A stretch of DNA of 64,000 nucleotides from Mesorhizobium wenxiniae (GCF_002284535.1 NZ_NPKH01000023.1:279767-343766); one strand, 5' to 3'; counted from the stretch's first letter, positions 47,207-57,389 are shown. Notes: generated by a model not told the origin, from the sequence alone. Made by a program: numbers and translations.

Positions 47207-48214
47207 TCAGAGATCCTTCCAACGCAAACAACGGCTGTGCTGGGTCGACGTCGCCGCGAACAATGGCGGCACCGCGGCGCGGCAGGCGTCGACAGCCATG
47301 GCGCAACGCGGCGCGAAGGAGCAGCCCTTAGGCAGCAAGGCCAGCGACGGAACATTGCCGGCGATGGTCGGAAGCGGCGTTCCTGCTGCCTTCAGCGAGG
47401 TGGCCTGGCCAAGCCGTGGCACCGAACGCATCAGCCCCGCGGTGTAGGGATGACGCGGACGGGTGAACACCTCGCTCACCGGACCCGATTCCACGATGCG
47501 CCCGGCATACATCACCGCGACCCGGTCGGCGATCTCGGCAACGACGCCCAGATTGTGCGTGACGAACAGAATGCCCATGCCGCGCTGCGCCTGCAGCTCG
47601 GCCAGCAGGTCGAGAATCTGGGCCTGGATGGTGACGTCGAGCGCGGTAGTCGGCTCGTCGGCGATCAGCAAGGTCGGATTGCAGGATAAGGCCATGGCGA
47701 TGGTGGCGCGCTGGCGCATCCCTCCCGACAGCTCATGCGGGTATTGCCGCGCCCGCCGATCGGGATCGGGAATGCCGACCTGAGCCAGCAGCCGCACGGC
47801 GTCGGCGGCCGCATTGCGATGCGACTTGCCAAGATGAATGCGGATCGGCTCGGCGATCTGTTCGCCGATCGTGTAGACCGGATTGAGGCTGGTCATCGGC
47901 TCTTGGAACACCATGCCGATGTCGTTGCCGCGCACCTTGCGCAGCGACTCAGGATCGAGGCCGGTCAGCTCGGTGACCGTGCCATCCCTGCGCCGCAGCG
48001 CGATCGATCCCTCGGCGATGTGTCCGATCTTCTTCGGCAGCAGGCCGATGATCGACAGGCTGGTGACGGACTTGCCCGATCCGGACTCGCCGACGAGCGC
48101 GACCGTTTCACCCGATCCGATCGTCAGATCGAGGTCCTGCACGGCGGCAATGTCGCGTCCCGCGATACGGAACACCGCCCGCAGACCGGAAATCGAGAGA
48201 ATCGGAGCGTCCAC
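47207..48214 (-). CDS. Oligopeptide/opine-type ABC transporter ATP-binding protein (DppD-like)
   Basis: 335 aa from a GTG at 48214, directly after the stop of the DapA-like gene. Walker [15 protein letters not shown]-loop [22 protein letters not shown], signature [15 protein letters not shown], Walker [15 protein letters not shown], and an oligo_HPY C-terminus ([11 protein letters not shown]). The open frame extends upstream into the previous gene without conserved content. It pairs with the DppF-like ATPase two bases downstream. Confidence 0.92.
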   Translation of the reverse strand: MDAPILSISGLRAVFRIAGRDIAAVQDLDLTIGSGETVALVGESGSGKSVTSLSIIGLLPKKIGHIAEGSIALRRRDGTVTELTGLDPESLRKVRGNDIGMVFQEPMTSLNPVYTIGEQIAEPIRIHLGKSHRNAAADAVRLLAQVGIPDPDRRARQYPHELSGGMRQRATIAMALSCNPTLLIADEPTTALDVTIQAQILDLLAELQAQRGMGILFVTHNLGVVAEIADRVAVMYAGRIVESGPVSEVFTRPRHPYTAGLMRSVPRLGQATSLKAAGTPLPTIAGNVPSLALLPKGCSFAPRCAMAVDACRAAVPPLFAATSTQHSRCLRWKDL

Positions 48215-48216
48215 GG

Positions 48217-49134
48217 TCAGCGCAGCAACCCGACGTCGCGAAGGATGATTTCGACCTTTGCGCTTTCCTCGTCGTTCAAGCTGCGTTGCGGCCGCGCCAT
48301 GGTGTTGGAGGCGATGATGCCGAGGCTCTTCATCGCGGTCTTGAAAGCGCCAACGCCGGCCGAGCCGGCGCTTGTCCTGCCGAGCGAGATCCAGACGATC
48401 TCGAACAGCTTCAACAGCCGCTCTTGTTCCACGCGGGCTTCGGCGTGCTGACCCGTCTGCATTAGGGTCCACAGCTTGACGTAGCCGTGCGGGTCGACAT
48501 TGGCGAGGCCCGGCACGACACCATGCGCGCCCATGGCTAGCACGCTGTCGACCAGGATCTCGGACCCGGTCATGCCGAAGAAATTCGGATCGTCGGCCAT
48601 ATCCTTGAGCACATAACGCAGGTTGCCGTCATCGCCGCTGGAATCCTTGATGCCGGCGATAGCGCCCTCGCTAGCAAGGGCAACGGTGGTCTTACGCTCC
48701 AGCTTGACATGGACGCAGACCGGAATGTCGTAGGCGATGATTGGAATGTCGACCGCGTCCTTGATATAGCGGAAGTGATCGCCGATCTCGGGCTGGCTGG
48801 TGCGGGCATAAAACGGCGCGGTGACGACGACCGCGTCGGCACCGGCCAATCTGGCTATCTTGGCATGGTTGATGACACGATCGGTTGTCGGGTCGATGAC
48901 CCCGGCGAAGATCGGAACGCGGCCATTGTTGACCTTGACCGCGTGCTCGACGATGGCCCTGCGGCCGGGCTCGTCATGGAAGACCACCTCGCTGGTCGAG
49001 CCGAGCACGAAGAGCCCGTGTACCCCGCCGTCGAGCAGGTTCTCAATCGTCCGCGTGAACGACGGGAAGTCGACGCTGAAATCGGCATTGAGCGGGGTGA
49101 CGACAGGTGGCACGACACCGGTAAACAGGGGCAT
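48217..49134 (-). CDS. Dihydrodipicolinate synthase/N-acetylneuraminate lyase family protein
   Basis: 305 aa from ATG 49134. DapA-superfamily TIM barrel: [34 protein letters not shown], the Tyr region IPIIAYDIP and the Schiff-base Lys in [13 protein letters not shown]. Members split or form C-C bonds of 2-keto acids. Lying between the permease and ATPase genes of the transporter, it probably acts on the imported substrate. It is not the lysine-biosynthetic DapA by context. Confidence 0.88.
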   Translation of the reverse strand: MPLFTGVVPPVVTPLNADFSVDFPSFTRTIENLLDGGVHGLFVLGSTSEVVFHDEPGRRAIVEHAVKVNNGRVPIFAGVIDPTTDRVINHAKIARLAGADAVVVTAPFYARTSQPEIGDHFRYIKDAVDIPIIAYDIPVCVHVKLERKTTVALASEGAIAGIKDSSGDDGNLRYVLKDMADDPNFFGMTGSEILVDSVLAMGAHGVVPGLANVDPHGYVKLWTLMQTGQHAEARVEQERLLKLFEIVWISLGRTSAGSAGVGAFKTAMKSLGIIASNTMARPQRSLNDEESAKVEIILRDVGLLR

Positions 49135-49150
49135 TTTGAAAAACCTTTGG

Positions 49151-50053
49151 TCAGTTGAGATCGGAACGAGGGTCGAATGCATCGCGCAGGCCATCGCCGA
49201 TGAAGTTAATGGCCAGGACGGTGAGCACAAGCACGGCGCCGGGAAACATCCATTGCCAGGGATATTGTTCGAGCACCACGGTGGAGCGGGCGAGATTGAG
49301 CATGTTGCCCCAGCTGGCTTCGGGCGGCGCGATGCCGAGGCCGAGAAAGGAGAGACCGGCTTCGAGCAGAATGGCATTGGCGATCTGCAGCGTGGCGTAG
49401 ACGACAAGAATATCGATGCAGTTGGGCAGGCCGTGACGGAACAGGAGATGCGGCAGCCCCGCCCCCATGCCGCGGGCGGCGACGACGAAGTCACGCTCGC
49501 GCAGCTCGAGCAGCCGGGCGCGCACCATGCGCGACAGCACCGGCCATGAGAGCAGCGAGATCACCAGGATGGTCGGCGCGATGCCGGTGCCGGCGATCGA
49601 AGCGAGCACAAGCAGGAAGATCACCGGCGGCAGCGTCATTGCGAGATCGACGAAGCGCATCACCGTGCCGTCGACAAGACGCCCGCCGAAGCTGGCGACG
49701 GCGCCGACCAGGAAGCCGATGACGATCGAGATGGCGACGGAGCAGACGGCGACCAGCAGCGATATCCGCCCGCCTTGCATCAGCCGGGCCATGACGTCGC
49801 GGCCGACGCCGTCGCTGCCTAGCCAATGAATGGCGGACGGTCCCTTGTTGATCGCCCTGAGATCGATGGCATTGGGGCTGAACGGCCACCATAAATGATA
49901 GGTCGAAACCGCCAGCAGGATGGGAACGACGATAAGCAGACCGGCGCGCGCCGCACGATTTTCAAAGAAGCGGTCGAGCGCGCGGCGGAGCGGTCCTTTG
50001 GTTTGCGGCGCGGCTGTCGGGTCGACGGTCGGATCTCGCGCGGTGATCGTCAT
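49151..50053 (-). CDS. ABC transporter permease (DppC-like)
   Basis: 300 aa. N-terminal membrane segment ([20 protein letters not shown]), then the BPD_transp_1 domain with about five helices and the EAA-type loop [29 protein letters not shown]. The signature end is [22 protein letters not shown]. The start codon overlaps the upstream permease stop by one base. It forms the inner-membrane channel with the DppB-like subunit. Confidence 0.92.
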   Translation of the reverse strand: MTITARDPTVDPTAAPQTKGPLRRALDRFFENRAARAGLLIVVPILLAVSTYHLWWPFSPNAIDLRAINKGPSAIHWLGSDGVGRDVMARLMQGGRISLLVAVCSVAISIVIGFLVGAVASFGGRLVDGTVMRFVDLAMTLPPVIFLLVLASIAGTGIAPTILVISLLSWPVLSRMVRARLLELRERDFVVAARGMGAGLPHLLFRHGLPNCIDILVVYATLQIANAILLEAGLSFLGLGIAPPEASWGNMLNLARSTVVLEQYPWQWMFPGAVLVLTVLAINFIGDGLRDAFDPRSDLN

Positions 50054-51012
50054 CACGACACCTGAATGCGCGGGTCGACGACGGCATAGACGATATCGGT
50101 CAGGAGATTGACCAAAATGACGCAGATGCCGATCACCAGAGTGGCGCCCATGATCACCGGGTAATCCCGTGTGCCGACCGCGTTGACCAGCAGCAGGCCC
50201 ATGCCCGGCCAGTTGAACACGCTTTCGAGGAAAATGGCGCCGCCGATCGCGATGCCGACCGTCGAGCCGATCAGGGTGATAACTGGCAAAAGCGCATTGC
50301 GCGTCGCGTGCTTGATGATCACCCAGAATTCGCGCACTCCCTTGGCACGCGCGGTTCGCACATAATCCTGGTTGAGCACTTCCAGCAGCGACGCGCGCAT
50401 GTAGCGCATGATCAGCGCGGCGTGTCCAATGGACAGCAGGCAGGCGGGCAGGACGAGGTGCGCGAGTACGTCCGATACGGAAAAAGGTGCGCCGGCGGTC
50501 TGCATGCCGCCTGATGGCGCCCAGCGCAGCAACACCGAGAAAAAGTACAGCCCGAGAAGTGCCGTCAGAAAAGCCGGGCTGGAGATGCCGACGAAGGCAA
50601 CCACCGACAGGATGATGTCGGGCAGCGCGTTACGGCGGACGGCGGAGAAAATGCCGGCGGAAATGCCGAGCACGATGGCGATGGCCAGGCCCGTACCCAT
50701 CAACAGCGCGGTTGGGCCGATGCGCTCCATGACCAGGGGCAGCACGGCAACGCCGCTGCGTTGGATCGAATAGCCGAAGTCGCCGCTGAGTGCTGCGCGA
50801 AGCCAGGCGAGGTATTGCACGGGAAGCGGCTGGTCGAGCCCAAGCCGGTCGCGCAGGACTTCGAGGTCGGAAGCAGACATCGGGCTGGACGGGTTGATAT
50901 ACGCGTCGATCGGATCGCCGGGCGCCAGTCGCAGAAGGATGAAGATGAGGACGCTCAAGGCGACCAGCATCAACAGTCCTGTAGCGCTGCGGCGGGCAAT
51001 GAAACTCAGCAT
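50053..51012 (-). CDS. ABC transporter permease (DppB-like)
   Basis: 319 aa from ATG 51012. Family N-terminus [34 protein letters not shown] and the conserved [18 protein letters not shown]. Six helices and the EAA loop [33 protein letters not shown], with the end [24 protein letters not shown]. Partner of the DppC-like permease. The upstream in-frame extension to 51189 overlaps the gap after the binding-protein gene and is not conserved. Confidence 0.93.
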   Translation of the reverse strand: MLSFIARRSATGLLMLVALSVLIFILLRLAPGDPIDAYINPSSPMSASDLEVLRDRLGLDQPLPVQYLAWLRAALSGDFGYSIQRSGVAVLPLVMERIGPTALLMGTGLAIAIVLGISAGIFSAVRRNALPDIILSVVAFVGISSPAFLTALLGLYFFSVLLRWAPSGGMQTAGAPFSVSDVLAHLVLPACLLSIGHAALIMRYMRASLLEVLNQDYVRTARAKGVREFWVIIKHATRNALLPVITLIGSTVGIAIGGAIFLESVFNWPGMGLLLVNAVGTRDYPVIMGATLVIGICVILVNLLTDIVYAVVDPRIQVS

Positions 51013-51091
51013 TGGCGGTCCGTGGTGATGATGAGAGGAGCCGGCAACAGGCCGGCTCCTTGCAAAGGCGGGCCTGGCCCGCCAAGCGCTT

Positions 51092-52672
51092 TTACTGGAT
51101 ATCCCAGCGTTCCGGGTGAGCCGCATAAGGACCGCCGGCCGGTGCCGGCGTCCAGACGAAGTCACGCAGCTTGTTGGAGGCGACGCCATAGCGGTTGGCC
51201 ACCCATAATGTCGCCCAGGGCAGATCCTTGTTCATCACCTTGCAGACTTCCTGCCACGATTTATCGATCTTGGCCGGATCGGTCTGGCCGAGCGCAGCGT
51301 CCAATGCAGCGCTCAGATCGTCGAACTCGATGCGCATGGTGTTGAAGCCTGCCGGCGGAATCTGGGACTTGTTGAGACCAGGGCTGATGCCAGCCGGATT
51401 CGGACCGTTCTGCAGGCCGGCATAGACCATCGCAAATGCGTTCCAGTCCGGCGTCCCTTCCTTGTAGACGATGCCGTTATAGGTCGGCGTATCGACGACA
51501 CGCGGCACCACATTGATCCCGACCTCGGCCAGCATCGACTGGATGGCGGCCATCACATTGGCCGCTTGCGGCGAGCCGTAATAGGTCAGCAAGGTGATGG
51601 GTTTGTCGCCGTTGATCTTTTCCCAGCCCGCCTCGGCAAGCAGAGCCTTGGCCTTTGCCGGATCGTACGCATAGGGTTCGAGGCCTTCGGGGAGCAGATG
51701 CGGCGCGACGTAGCCGCAGTTGGCCGGTTTGGCCGCGCCGCCATAGAGGCTCTCGATGATGGCATTGCGATCGATCGCGTGCATGATCGCCTGGCGGACG
51801 CGAACATCCCTAAAGAGCTCGACCTTCTGGTTGAGGCCGATGTAGTTGACCACATAAGAAGCGCCCTCGATCACCTTGAAATTGCTGTCGCTCTTGAAGG
51901 ATACCGCGTCGTCGGGCTCGACATAGGTGAACTGGATTTCGCCGGCGCGCAGCGCGGCAACGGCCGCCGCCGGGCTCTCGAAATACCGGTTGATGAGCAC
52001 ATCGACCTTCGGCTTGCCGCTGCGATAGTCGTCATCCGCGGCCAGCTCGACATATTGATCGCTGACGTAGCGATTGAATTTGAAGGGGCCGGTGCCGACC
52101 GGAGTGGTGGACCACCAGGTGCTTGTGGCCAGCGTTTCTGGTGGCATCCCGGCCAGAGCATGCTCCGGCAGGATCATCACCTGCGAGAGAATGGACAGGA
52201 AGGAGCCGTTGGGCTTCGACAATTTGACGACCACGGTGCGATCGTCCGGCGCGTCGACCGACGCGATGTCGCCGAGACGCGCGGCAAACAAGCTGCCGGA
52301 GGCTTTGTTCCTGGCGAGTTCAAGCGTAAACTTGACATCCTTGGATGTGAACGGCTTGCCGTCGTGCCAGGTCTCTTGGACAAGGTTGAACGTATAGGTC
52401 AGTTGGTCGTCGCCGACCGTGTAGTCCTTGGCCAGATCCCCTTCGAGTTCGGTCAGTTCGGCGTTGTAGATCACCAGCGGTTCAAAATAGGTGCTGAGCC
52501 AGGTAAAGCCGCCGGTCGCAGCCAGCGGGTTGAAATTCTTGGGAAAGCCGCCGGGGCCGACGTCGAAGCCCCCGGTTATGGTCTTGGCGCCCTGCGCCTG
52601 GACGCTGGTGGCCAGGCCGCCGAGCAGCAGTCCGGTGATGGCCAGATGACGAGCGATAGTCTTGATGCGCAT
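51092..52672 (-). CDS. Periplasmic substrate-binding protein of the peptide/opine ABC family (SBP_bac_5)
   Basis: 526 aa from ATG 52672. Signal peptide to about residue 27 ([18 protein letters not shown]), then the family-5 binding fold with [49 protein letters not shown], and [23 protein letters not shown]. It captures the substrate and delivers it to the permease pair. First gene of the operon, with a small gap before the gntR gene, which reads in the same direction from upstream. Ligand unknown; relatives bind di- or oligopeptides, opines, nickel or sugars. Confidence 0.92.
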   Translation of the reverse strand: MRIKTIARHLAITGLLLGGLATSVQAQGAKTITGGFDVGPGGFPKNFNPLAATGGFTWLSTYFEPLVIYNAELTELEGDLAKDYTVGDDQLTYTFNLVQETWHDGKPFTSKDVKFTLELARNKASGSLFAARLGDIASVDAPDDRTVVVKLSKPNGSFLSILSQVMILPEHALAGMPPETLATSTWWSTTPVGTGPFKFNRYVSDQYVELAADDDYRSGKPKVDVLINRYFESPAAAVAALRAGEIQFTYVEPDDAVSFKSDSNFKVIEGASYVVNYIGLNQKVELFRDVRVRQAIMHAIDRNAIIESLYGGAAKPANCGYVAPHLLPEGLEPYAYDPAKAKALLAEAGWEKINGDKPITLLTYYGSPQAANVMAAIQSMLAEVGINVVPRVVDTPTYNGIVYKEGTPDWNAFAMVYAGLQNGPNPAGISPGLNKSQIPPAGFNTMRIEFDDLSAALDAALGQTDPAKIDKSWQEVCKVMNKDLPWATLWVANRYGVASNKLRDFVWTPAPAGGPYAAHPERWDIQ

Positions 52673-52712
52673 GGTTTCCTCCCTTGGCATTGTCAGGTAG
52701 TTCGGCGTTGGG

Positions 52713-53462
52713 TCAGGTGGTTCGGTTTTTGGCGATGACTTGCTGAAGCCCCCTGTAGTGGTCGTCGAGGCGCTGACGCGCCCGGTCGACATCCTTGGCG
52801 GCGACGGCCTCGACGATCTCGTGATGGTCGCGCCATGTCGCCAGCGGTGTCGGATTGTCGAGGCTGGTGAAATTCGAAGCCTTGTTGAACGCCACCCAAA
52901 AAATGTCGATCAGCGCGCTCAGCATGTGATTGTTCTGGCAGCGGAACAGCAGCTGGTGGAATTGCTGGTCCTCTTCGGCAAAGCTCTCCTGGCGCTCGGC
53001 GCGCCGCCGCATGCTTTCGGTCAGCTGGCGCAGCGCGGTGATGTCTTCGGCGCTGATCATCTCGATGGTCTTGGCGATGAGGCCGGTTTCAAGGACGCGG
53101 CGGATCTCGCGCAGCTCCTCCACGTCGCGCAACGAATCCTGCAGGCCATATGCCAAATTATCCAGCAAAGGCTTGAACGAGAATTCCTTGACGAACACGC
53201 CGATGCCGCGACGCGTCTCCAAAATACCGATCGACTCCAGCGCTTTGATCGCTTCCCGCACCGAGTTGCGGCCGACGCCGAGCCGCTGCGCCAGGAAGGT
53301 CTCCGGAGGCAAGGGATCGCCTGCCTTGAGCTTGTTGCTCTGGATATAGTTCCTGAGGCTCTCCTGCACGCTGACATGAAGCAGCGGCGGTCGGGTCAGC
53401 GGTTCGATCGACTTGGGTTCCGACATGGATTTGGGTTCCGAGATCGATTTGGGTTCCGACAT
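52713..53462 (-). CDS. GntR/FadR-family regulator (FCD domain) with repeated N-terminal tail
   Basis: 249 aa from ATG 53462. An unusual leader made of three near-identical six-residue units (SEPKSI, SEPKSM, SEPKSI) precedes the winged HTH (VQESLRNYIQSNKLKAGDPLPPETFLAQRLGVGRNSVREAIKALESIGILETRRGIGVFV) and an FCD domain with QQFHQLLFRCQNNHML and HHEIVEAVAAKDVDRARQRL. An internal start at ATG 53426 would omit most of the repeats. It lies between the transporter operon and the divergent dehydrogenases and probably controls both. Confidence 0.9.
   Translation of the reverse strand: MSEPKSISEPKSMSEPKSIEPLTRPPLLHVSVQESLRNYIQSNKLKAGDPLPPETFLAQRLGVGRNSVREAIKALESIGILETRRGIGVFVKEFSFKPLLDNLAYGLQDSLRDVEELREIRRVLETGLIAKTIEMISAEDITALRQLTESMRRRAERQESFAEEDQQFHQLLFRCQNNHMLSALIDIFWVAFNKASNFTSLDNPTPLATWRDHHEIVEAVAAKDVDRARQRLDDHYRGLQQVIAKNRTT
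53408..53462 (-). repeat. 18-bp coding tandem repeat, three units
   Basis: GA(T/C)TTGGGTTCCGA(C/G)AT is repeated about three times in tandem at 18-bp steps on the plus strand, encoding SEPKSI/M units at the start of the GntR protein. Slippage-prone units of this kind can vary in number between strains without breaking the frame. Confidence 0.8.
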
Positions 53463-53532
53463 TTTGCTCCAAGCGCCGCCGCAATTGCGCCGATGGCGCG
53501 TCGTAAAGCGGTCGATGCTTGTAGCATAGCGA

Positions 53533-53557
53533 CTTGTAGGATATCCTGCAAGCAGGA
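53533..53557. promoter_or_regulatory. Overlapping palindromes in the GntR/dehydrogenase divergent promoter
   Basis: CTTGTAGGATATCCTGCAAG (53533-53552) is a 20-bp palindrome with one mismatch pair, and TCCTG-CAAG-CAGGA (53544-53557) overlaps it. Both sit 70-95 bp upstream of the GntR start and 16-40 bp upstream of the first dehydrogenase gene, ideal for an FCD-type GntR operator. Confidence 0.7.
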
Positions 53558-53572
53558 GGATACACCACTGAA

Positions 53573-54544
53573 ATGAGGATCGTCCTGGCCGGCTCAAGCC
53601 ATTGGCACGCCGAAATGCATCTCGACGCTGCACACTCATGTAACGCCGAAATAGCCGGCATTTGGGATGAGGACGCGGAGCATGCGCGCGCCTTCGCGAC
53701 GCGTCATCATCTGCCGTTCATTGCGGATTTTGCGAAAATCCTCACCAGTCCGCCGGACGTGATCCTGCTGATGGGACATCCTTCGACCGTACCGGCGCGG
53801 GCGCGGGCTGTCATCGAAGCTGGCATACCGCTGATCCTGGAGAAGCCGGCGGCGAGCAGCACCGGAGCGTTGGCCGCGCTGCGCGACCTGGCGAGGCAGC
53901 ACCGGGCCTTTGTCAGCGTTCCCCTGCCCAACCGCTTTGGACCGGCCGTCACTGCCTTTGAACGGCTGCGCCGGCAAGGCCGTGCCGGTGCGGTTGCGCA
54001 TTGCCAGTTCCGGCTGGTCAATGGCCCGCCGCAGCGCTATGCGGCCGAAGGTGTCGCCTGGGTCGTGGATCCGGCGATCGGTGGCGGTGGCGCGCTGAGG
54101 AACCTCGGCATACACGGCGTCGACGCCGCGCTCAGCCTGGCAACCGGCGGACTTCAGCTGAAAGCCGTTTCGATCGAGAACCGCATTCACCGCGCCGCGG
54201 TCGAGGACCATGCGCTGCTTATGCTGGAAGATGCTGCCGGAGCCTTGTTCGTCGTCGAGGCAGGATACACGTTCGCGTCGATGCGCCCCGGCGGCGATTT
54301 CGAATGGCGCATCGTCAGTGAGAATGCCAGCCTCATTGACTATGGCGACCGCGCCATCTGTGCGACGCTCGACGATGGGGCTATCGTTGACTTGCCGATC
54401 GAATTGCCGGCGACGCGCTACCGCCTGTGCATGGGCGACACGCTCGACCGGCTGGCCCGAAAGGCGCCGCCGGGGACTTCAATCAATGACTATGTTGCGG
54501 CGATGTCGCTTATCGACGCCGCGTATGAAAAGGCAGGACGATGA
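53573..54544 (+). CDS. Gfo/Idh/MocA family oxidoreductase (1)
   Basis: 323 aa. The N-terminal Rossmann part (MRIVLAGSSHWHAEMHLDAAHSCNAEIAGIWD) departs from the usual GxGxxG, reading AGSSHWH. EKPAASS matches the family EKP motif and GGGALRNLGIHGVDAAL matches the C-terminal G-G-x3-D/N-x-G-x-H motif. It probably oxidises or reduces a sugar, inositol or amino-polyol using NAD(P). Its stop overlaps the start of the next dehydrogenase gene by 4 bp (ATGA). Confidence 0.85.
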   Translation: MRIVLAGSSHWHAEMHLDAAHSCNAEIAGIWDEDAEHARAFATRHHLPFIADFAKILTSPPDVILLMGHPSTVPARARAVIEAGIPLILEKPAASSTGALAALRDLARQHRAFVSVPLPNRFGPAVTAFERLRRQGRAGAVAHCQFRLVNGPPQRYAAEGVAWVVDPAIGGGGALRNLGIHGVDAALSLATGGLQLKAVSIENRIHRAAVEDHALLMLEDAAGALFVVEAGYTFASMRPGGDFEWRIVSENASLIDYGDRAICATLDDGAIVDLPIELPATRYRLCMGDTLDRLARKAPPGTSINDYVAAMSLIDAAYEKAGR

Positions 54545-55536
54545 CTGGAATAGGGATTATCGGAGCGGGCGATTTCGGTGCGGCCCATGCAAGGGCAATC
54601 AAAGAAGTGCACGGCCTGCAACTCGTCGCATCGTGCCGCGGGAATAACGATGCCCTGGCCGACTTCACCGGCGAACATGGTGGTCGCGGCTACACCGATT
54701 GGCGCAAGCTGCTGGATGACAAGGATGTCGACGCTGTCCTCATCGCCAGCCCTCACCACCTCCATGCCGAGATAGCGATCGGCGCAGCAGAGGCCGGCAA
54801 GCACATCATGCTCGAAAAGCCGATGGCGCCGACGGCAGCGGCCTGCGATGCGATCAATGCCGCCGTGGCCGCCGGTGGCGTCAAGCTGATGGTCGCCCAT
54901 CTCATGCATTTCGCCCTGCCCTGCATGGCAGCCAGGCAGATGCTGGAGGAAGGAGCGCTCGGCCGGCCTCTCATCGGATCGAGCTGGATCATCAAGCTCT
55001 GGATGGAGCACAATCGCCGCGACTGGCATCTGCGAAAAGCAACCGGCGGCGGCATGCTGTTGACGGCCGGTATTCATGCGCTCGACCGCCTGGTCTGGCT
55101 GATGGATGACGATGTCGTTTCGGTGAGCGCCATGCTTGGCGCCAAGTTCCATGAACAGGAAGCCGATGACACCGCCCTGCTCGGACTGCGCTTCGCCGGC
55201 GGCGGGCTCGGCCAGGTGCAGAGCGTCGGCTATCGCAATGGCGCGACCACCTACGCCATGGACCTGGTCTGCGAGCAGGGAACGTTGCGCATCGATATGG
55301 ACCGCGGCACGATGCTGGGGCGCGATACGGTCTGGACCGACCTGCCCGGCTCGTTCGAGCCGAACTGGATGCACAACGCGCTGGTGCGCGAATGGACGGC
55401 GATGCGCGATGCCATTGCGGACGACAGTTCGGTGCCAATCTCCGGCGCCTATGGGCGCAAGATCATCGGCATCATCGAAGCCGCCTTTGCCTCGAACGAG
55501 ACTCGGCGCGAGCACGAGATCGCCGGTGCGCGCTGA
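54541..55536 (+). CDS. Gfo/Idh/MocA family oxidoreductase (2)
   Basis: 331 aa. A complete NAD(P)-binding motif GIIGAGDFGAAHARAIKEV, the hallmark EKPMAPT and GGGMLLTAGIHALDRLVWL. The catalytic His and Asp are within the last block as in inositol and glucose-fructose dehydrogenases. It is more canonical than the preceding paralogue, and the two may act in sequence or as a heteromer (inference). Overlaps both neighbours, so it is part of a coupled operon. Confidence 0.88.
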   Translation: MTGIGIIGAGDFGAAHARAIKEVHGLQLVASCRGNNDALADFTGEHGGRGYTDWRKLLDDKDVDAVLIASPHHLHAEIAIGAAEAGKHIMLEKPMAPTAAACDAINAAVAAGGVKLMVAHLMHFALPCMAARQMLEEGALGRPLIGSSWIIKLWMEHNRRDWHLRKATGGGMLLTAGIHALDRLVWLMDDDVVSVSAMLGAKFHEQEADDTALLGLRFAGGGLGQVQSVGYRNGATTYAMDLVCEQGTLRIDMDRGTMLGRDTVWTDLPGSFEPNWMHNALVREWTAMRDAIADDSSVPISGAYGRKIIGIIEAAFASNETRREHEIAGAR

Positions 55537-56479
55537 ACCGGACGACCACCTGACCCACTTGCCCGCACATGCGCCGCGCGGTGTCTGGGGTGCAGTGATG
55601 CTGGCCATCGACGATCGCAGAGCGATCGATTGGGAGGCGACGGCAGAGACGATCGCGCGGCTCTGCGCATCGGGAGTCGACGGCATCTATTCCAACGGCA
55701 CCGCCTGCGAATTCCACTGCCAGACCGAGCCCGAGTTCGACCGGCTTTGCGACCTGGTGGCCACGATAGCCGGCCGCGCGCGCCTGCCTTTCCAGATCGG
55801 CATCAGCCAGTCCAATCCGCGCGTCGCGCGCGAGCGGCTGATGCGGATGTCGGCGCTTCGCCCGGCGGCAGTGCAATTCACCTTGCCCGACTGGTGGCCG
55901 CCGAGCGACGGCGAGGTCATGCGTTTCGTCGGCGGTCTTGGCGAGACTGCGCCTGACATGCCACTGGTGCTTTACAATCCGCCGCACGCCAAGCGGCGCC
56001 TGACGCTCGAACGTATCGCCAGGCTGCGCGCAGCCGTGCCGTCGCTGGTCGGCGCCAAGCTGCCGGGCGGCGAGACCAGTTGGTACGCCGACATGCACCA
56101 CGAACTGCCGGGATTTTCGGTCTTCGTGCCCGGCCATATGCTGGCGACGGGATTTGCCCATGGCGCCCACGGCAGCTATTCGAACATTGCCTGCCTCAGC
56201 CCGAAGGGCGCGGTGATGTGGTGGCGTATGATCCGCACCGACGCGGCAACCGCTGCCGAGGTCGAGAAGCGCATCCAGGCCTTTCTCGCCAGGCACGTTC
56301 TGCCTTTTCGCGCTCGCTATAATGTCAGCGATGCGGCACTCGACAAAGCGATGGCGGCGGCCGGCGGCTGGGCGCCGCTTGGCCCGCGACTGCTCTGGCC
56401 CTACAGCTCGGTTCCCGACGGGGAGATCGCGACGCTGGCCGAAGCTGCCCGCACGGCCTTCCCCGAATGGTGGCAGTGA
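55526..56479 (+). CDS. DapA-superfamily aldolase/dehydratase-like protein (second in locus)
   Basis: 317 aa from GTG 55526, which overlaps the preceding stop by 11 bp. TIM-barrel lyase features: APRGVWGAVMLAIDDRRAIDWEA, GVDGIYSNGTACEFHCQTEPEFDRL, MPLVLYNPPHAKR and the Schiff-base Lys in LVGAKLPGGETSWY. The NGTxxEF loop replaces the usual GTTGE phosphate motif. It differs clearly from the DapA-like protein in the transporter operon. It likely cleaves or dehydrates the product of the two dehydrogenases. Confidence 0.85.
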   Translation: MRAEPDDHLTHLPAHAPRGVWGAVMLAIDDRRAIDWEATAETIARLCASGVDGIYSNGTACEFHCQTEPEFDRLCDLVATIAGRARLPFQIGISQSNPRVARERLMRMSALRPAAVQFTLPDWWPPSDGEVMRFVGGLGETAPDMPLVLYNPPHAKRRLTLERIARLRAAVPSLVGAKLPGGETSWYADMHHELPGFSVFVPGHMLATGFAHGAHGSYSNIACLSPKGAVMWWRMIRTDAATAAEVEKRIQAFLARHVLPFRARYNVSDAALDKAMAAAGGWAPLGPRLLWPYSSVPDGEIATLAEAARTAFPEWWQ

Positions 56480-56581
56480 CCGTCGGTCAATCGAAGGCGC
56501 CTGCCCGCCCTGATCCAAAAGGAACAACCATGGCCTTGTTCCGGATTTGACGCATGGCGGACTCGTGCTCATGCTGGACCG

Positions 56582-57352
56582 ATGACAAGGGGTGTACTGC
56601 TGGACCTCGCAGGCGTCATCTATGATAGCGAGACCGCAATACCAGGCGGGATCGACGCCCTCGCGCGTTTGCGCCAGGCCGGGTTGGCCATACGCTTCGT
56701 AAGCAATACCACGCGCTCGTCGAAACAGGGGGTTCTCGAACGTCTGGAGGCAATGGGACTCACCGTTACCAAGGCAGATGTTTTCACGCCGGCGCACGCT
56801 GCTCGCGAATGGCTGCTTCGCAATGGCTGTGCGCCACACTTGTTGGTTCACCCTGGCCTTGCGCCGGAGTTTGACGAACTGCCGGATCGCGACAAGCGCG
56901 CCGTCATCGTCGGCGATGCCGGAGACGCCTTCACATATGCGGCGTTGAATGACGCGTTCCGCGAGCTGAGCGCGGGGGCCGAATTGCTGGCCCTTGCCAG
57001 CAACCGGACGTTTCGAGATGCTGACGGCGGGCTCAGCCTCGATGCAGGGCCATTCGTCGCGGCATTGGAATTTGCCTCCCTGAAACGCGCAACCGTTCTC
57101 GGCAAGCCCTCGCCGGCATTCTTTCTGTCGGCGCTGGCAAGCATGGACTGTCCGCCGGATCAGGCGATCATGGTTGGCGACGACGCCGAGGCCGATATAG
57201 CTGGCGCCCTGCGCGCCGGACTTTCGGCTGCATTGCTGGTGCGGACAGGCAAATACCGGCAGGGCGATGAGAAACGGTTTGATCCGCGCCCGACCGCAAC
57301 CGTGGCCGATCTCGCGGCGGCAACCGATTGGATCATTGCGCGCCGAGACTGA
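56582..57352 (+). CDS. HAD-IIA family phosphatase (LHPP-like)
   Basis: 256 aa. Motif I is LLDLAGVIYDSE: the nucleophile Asp is present but the second Asp of the usual DxD is Ala. LHPP-type phosphatases read DISG here and also lack that Asp. FVSNTTRSSKQ is motif II, GKPSPAFFL holds the Lys, and MVGDDAEADIAGALRAGL is motif IV. The C2 cap is of the NagD/AraL type. It follows the catabolic operon by about 100 bp and could belong to it or be independent. Confidence 0.85.
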   Translation: MTRGVLLDLAGVIYDSETAIPGGIDALARLRQAGLAIRFVSNTTRSSKQGVLERLEAMGLTVTKADVFTPAHAAREWLLRNGCAPHLLVHPGLAPEFDELPDRDKRAVIVGDAGDAFTYAALNDAFRELSAGAELLALASNRTFRDADGGLSLDAGPFVAALEFASLKRATVLGKPSPAFFLSALASMDCPPDQAIMVGDDAEADIAGALRAGLSAALLVRTGKYRQGDEKRFDPRPTATVADLAAATDWIIARRD

Positions 57353-57389
57353 TTGCGCGGGCTGAACCGGCCGTACAGCGCCCGCCTTG

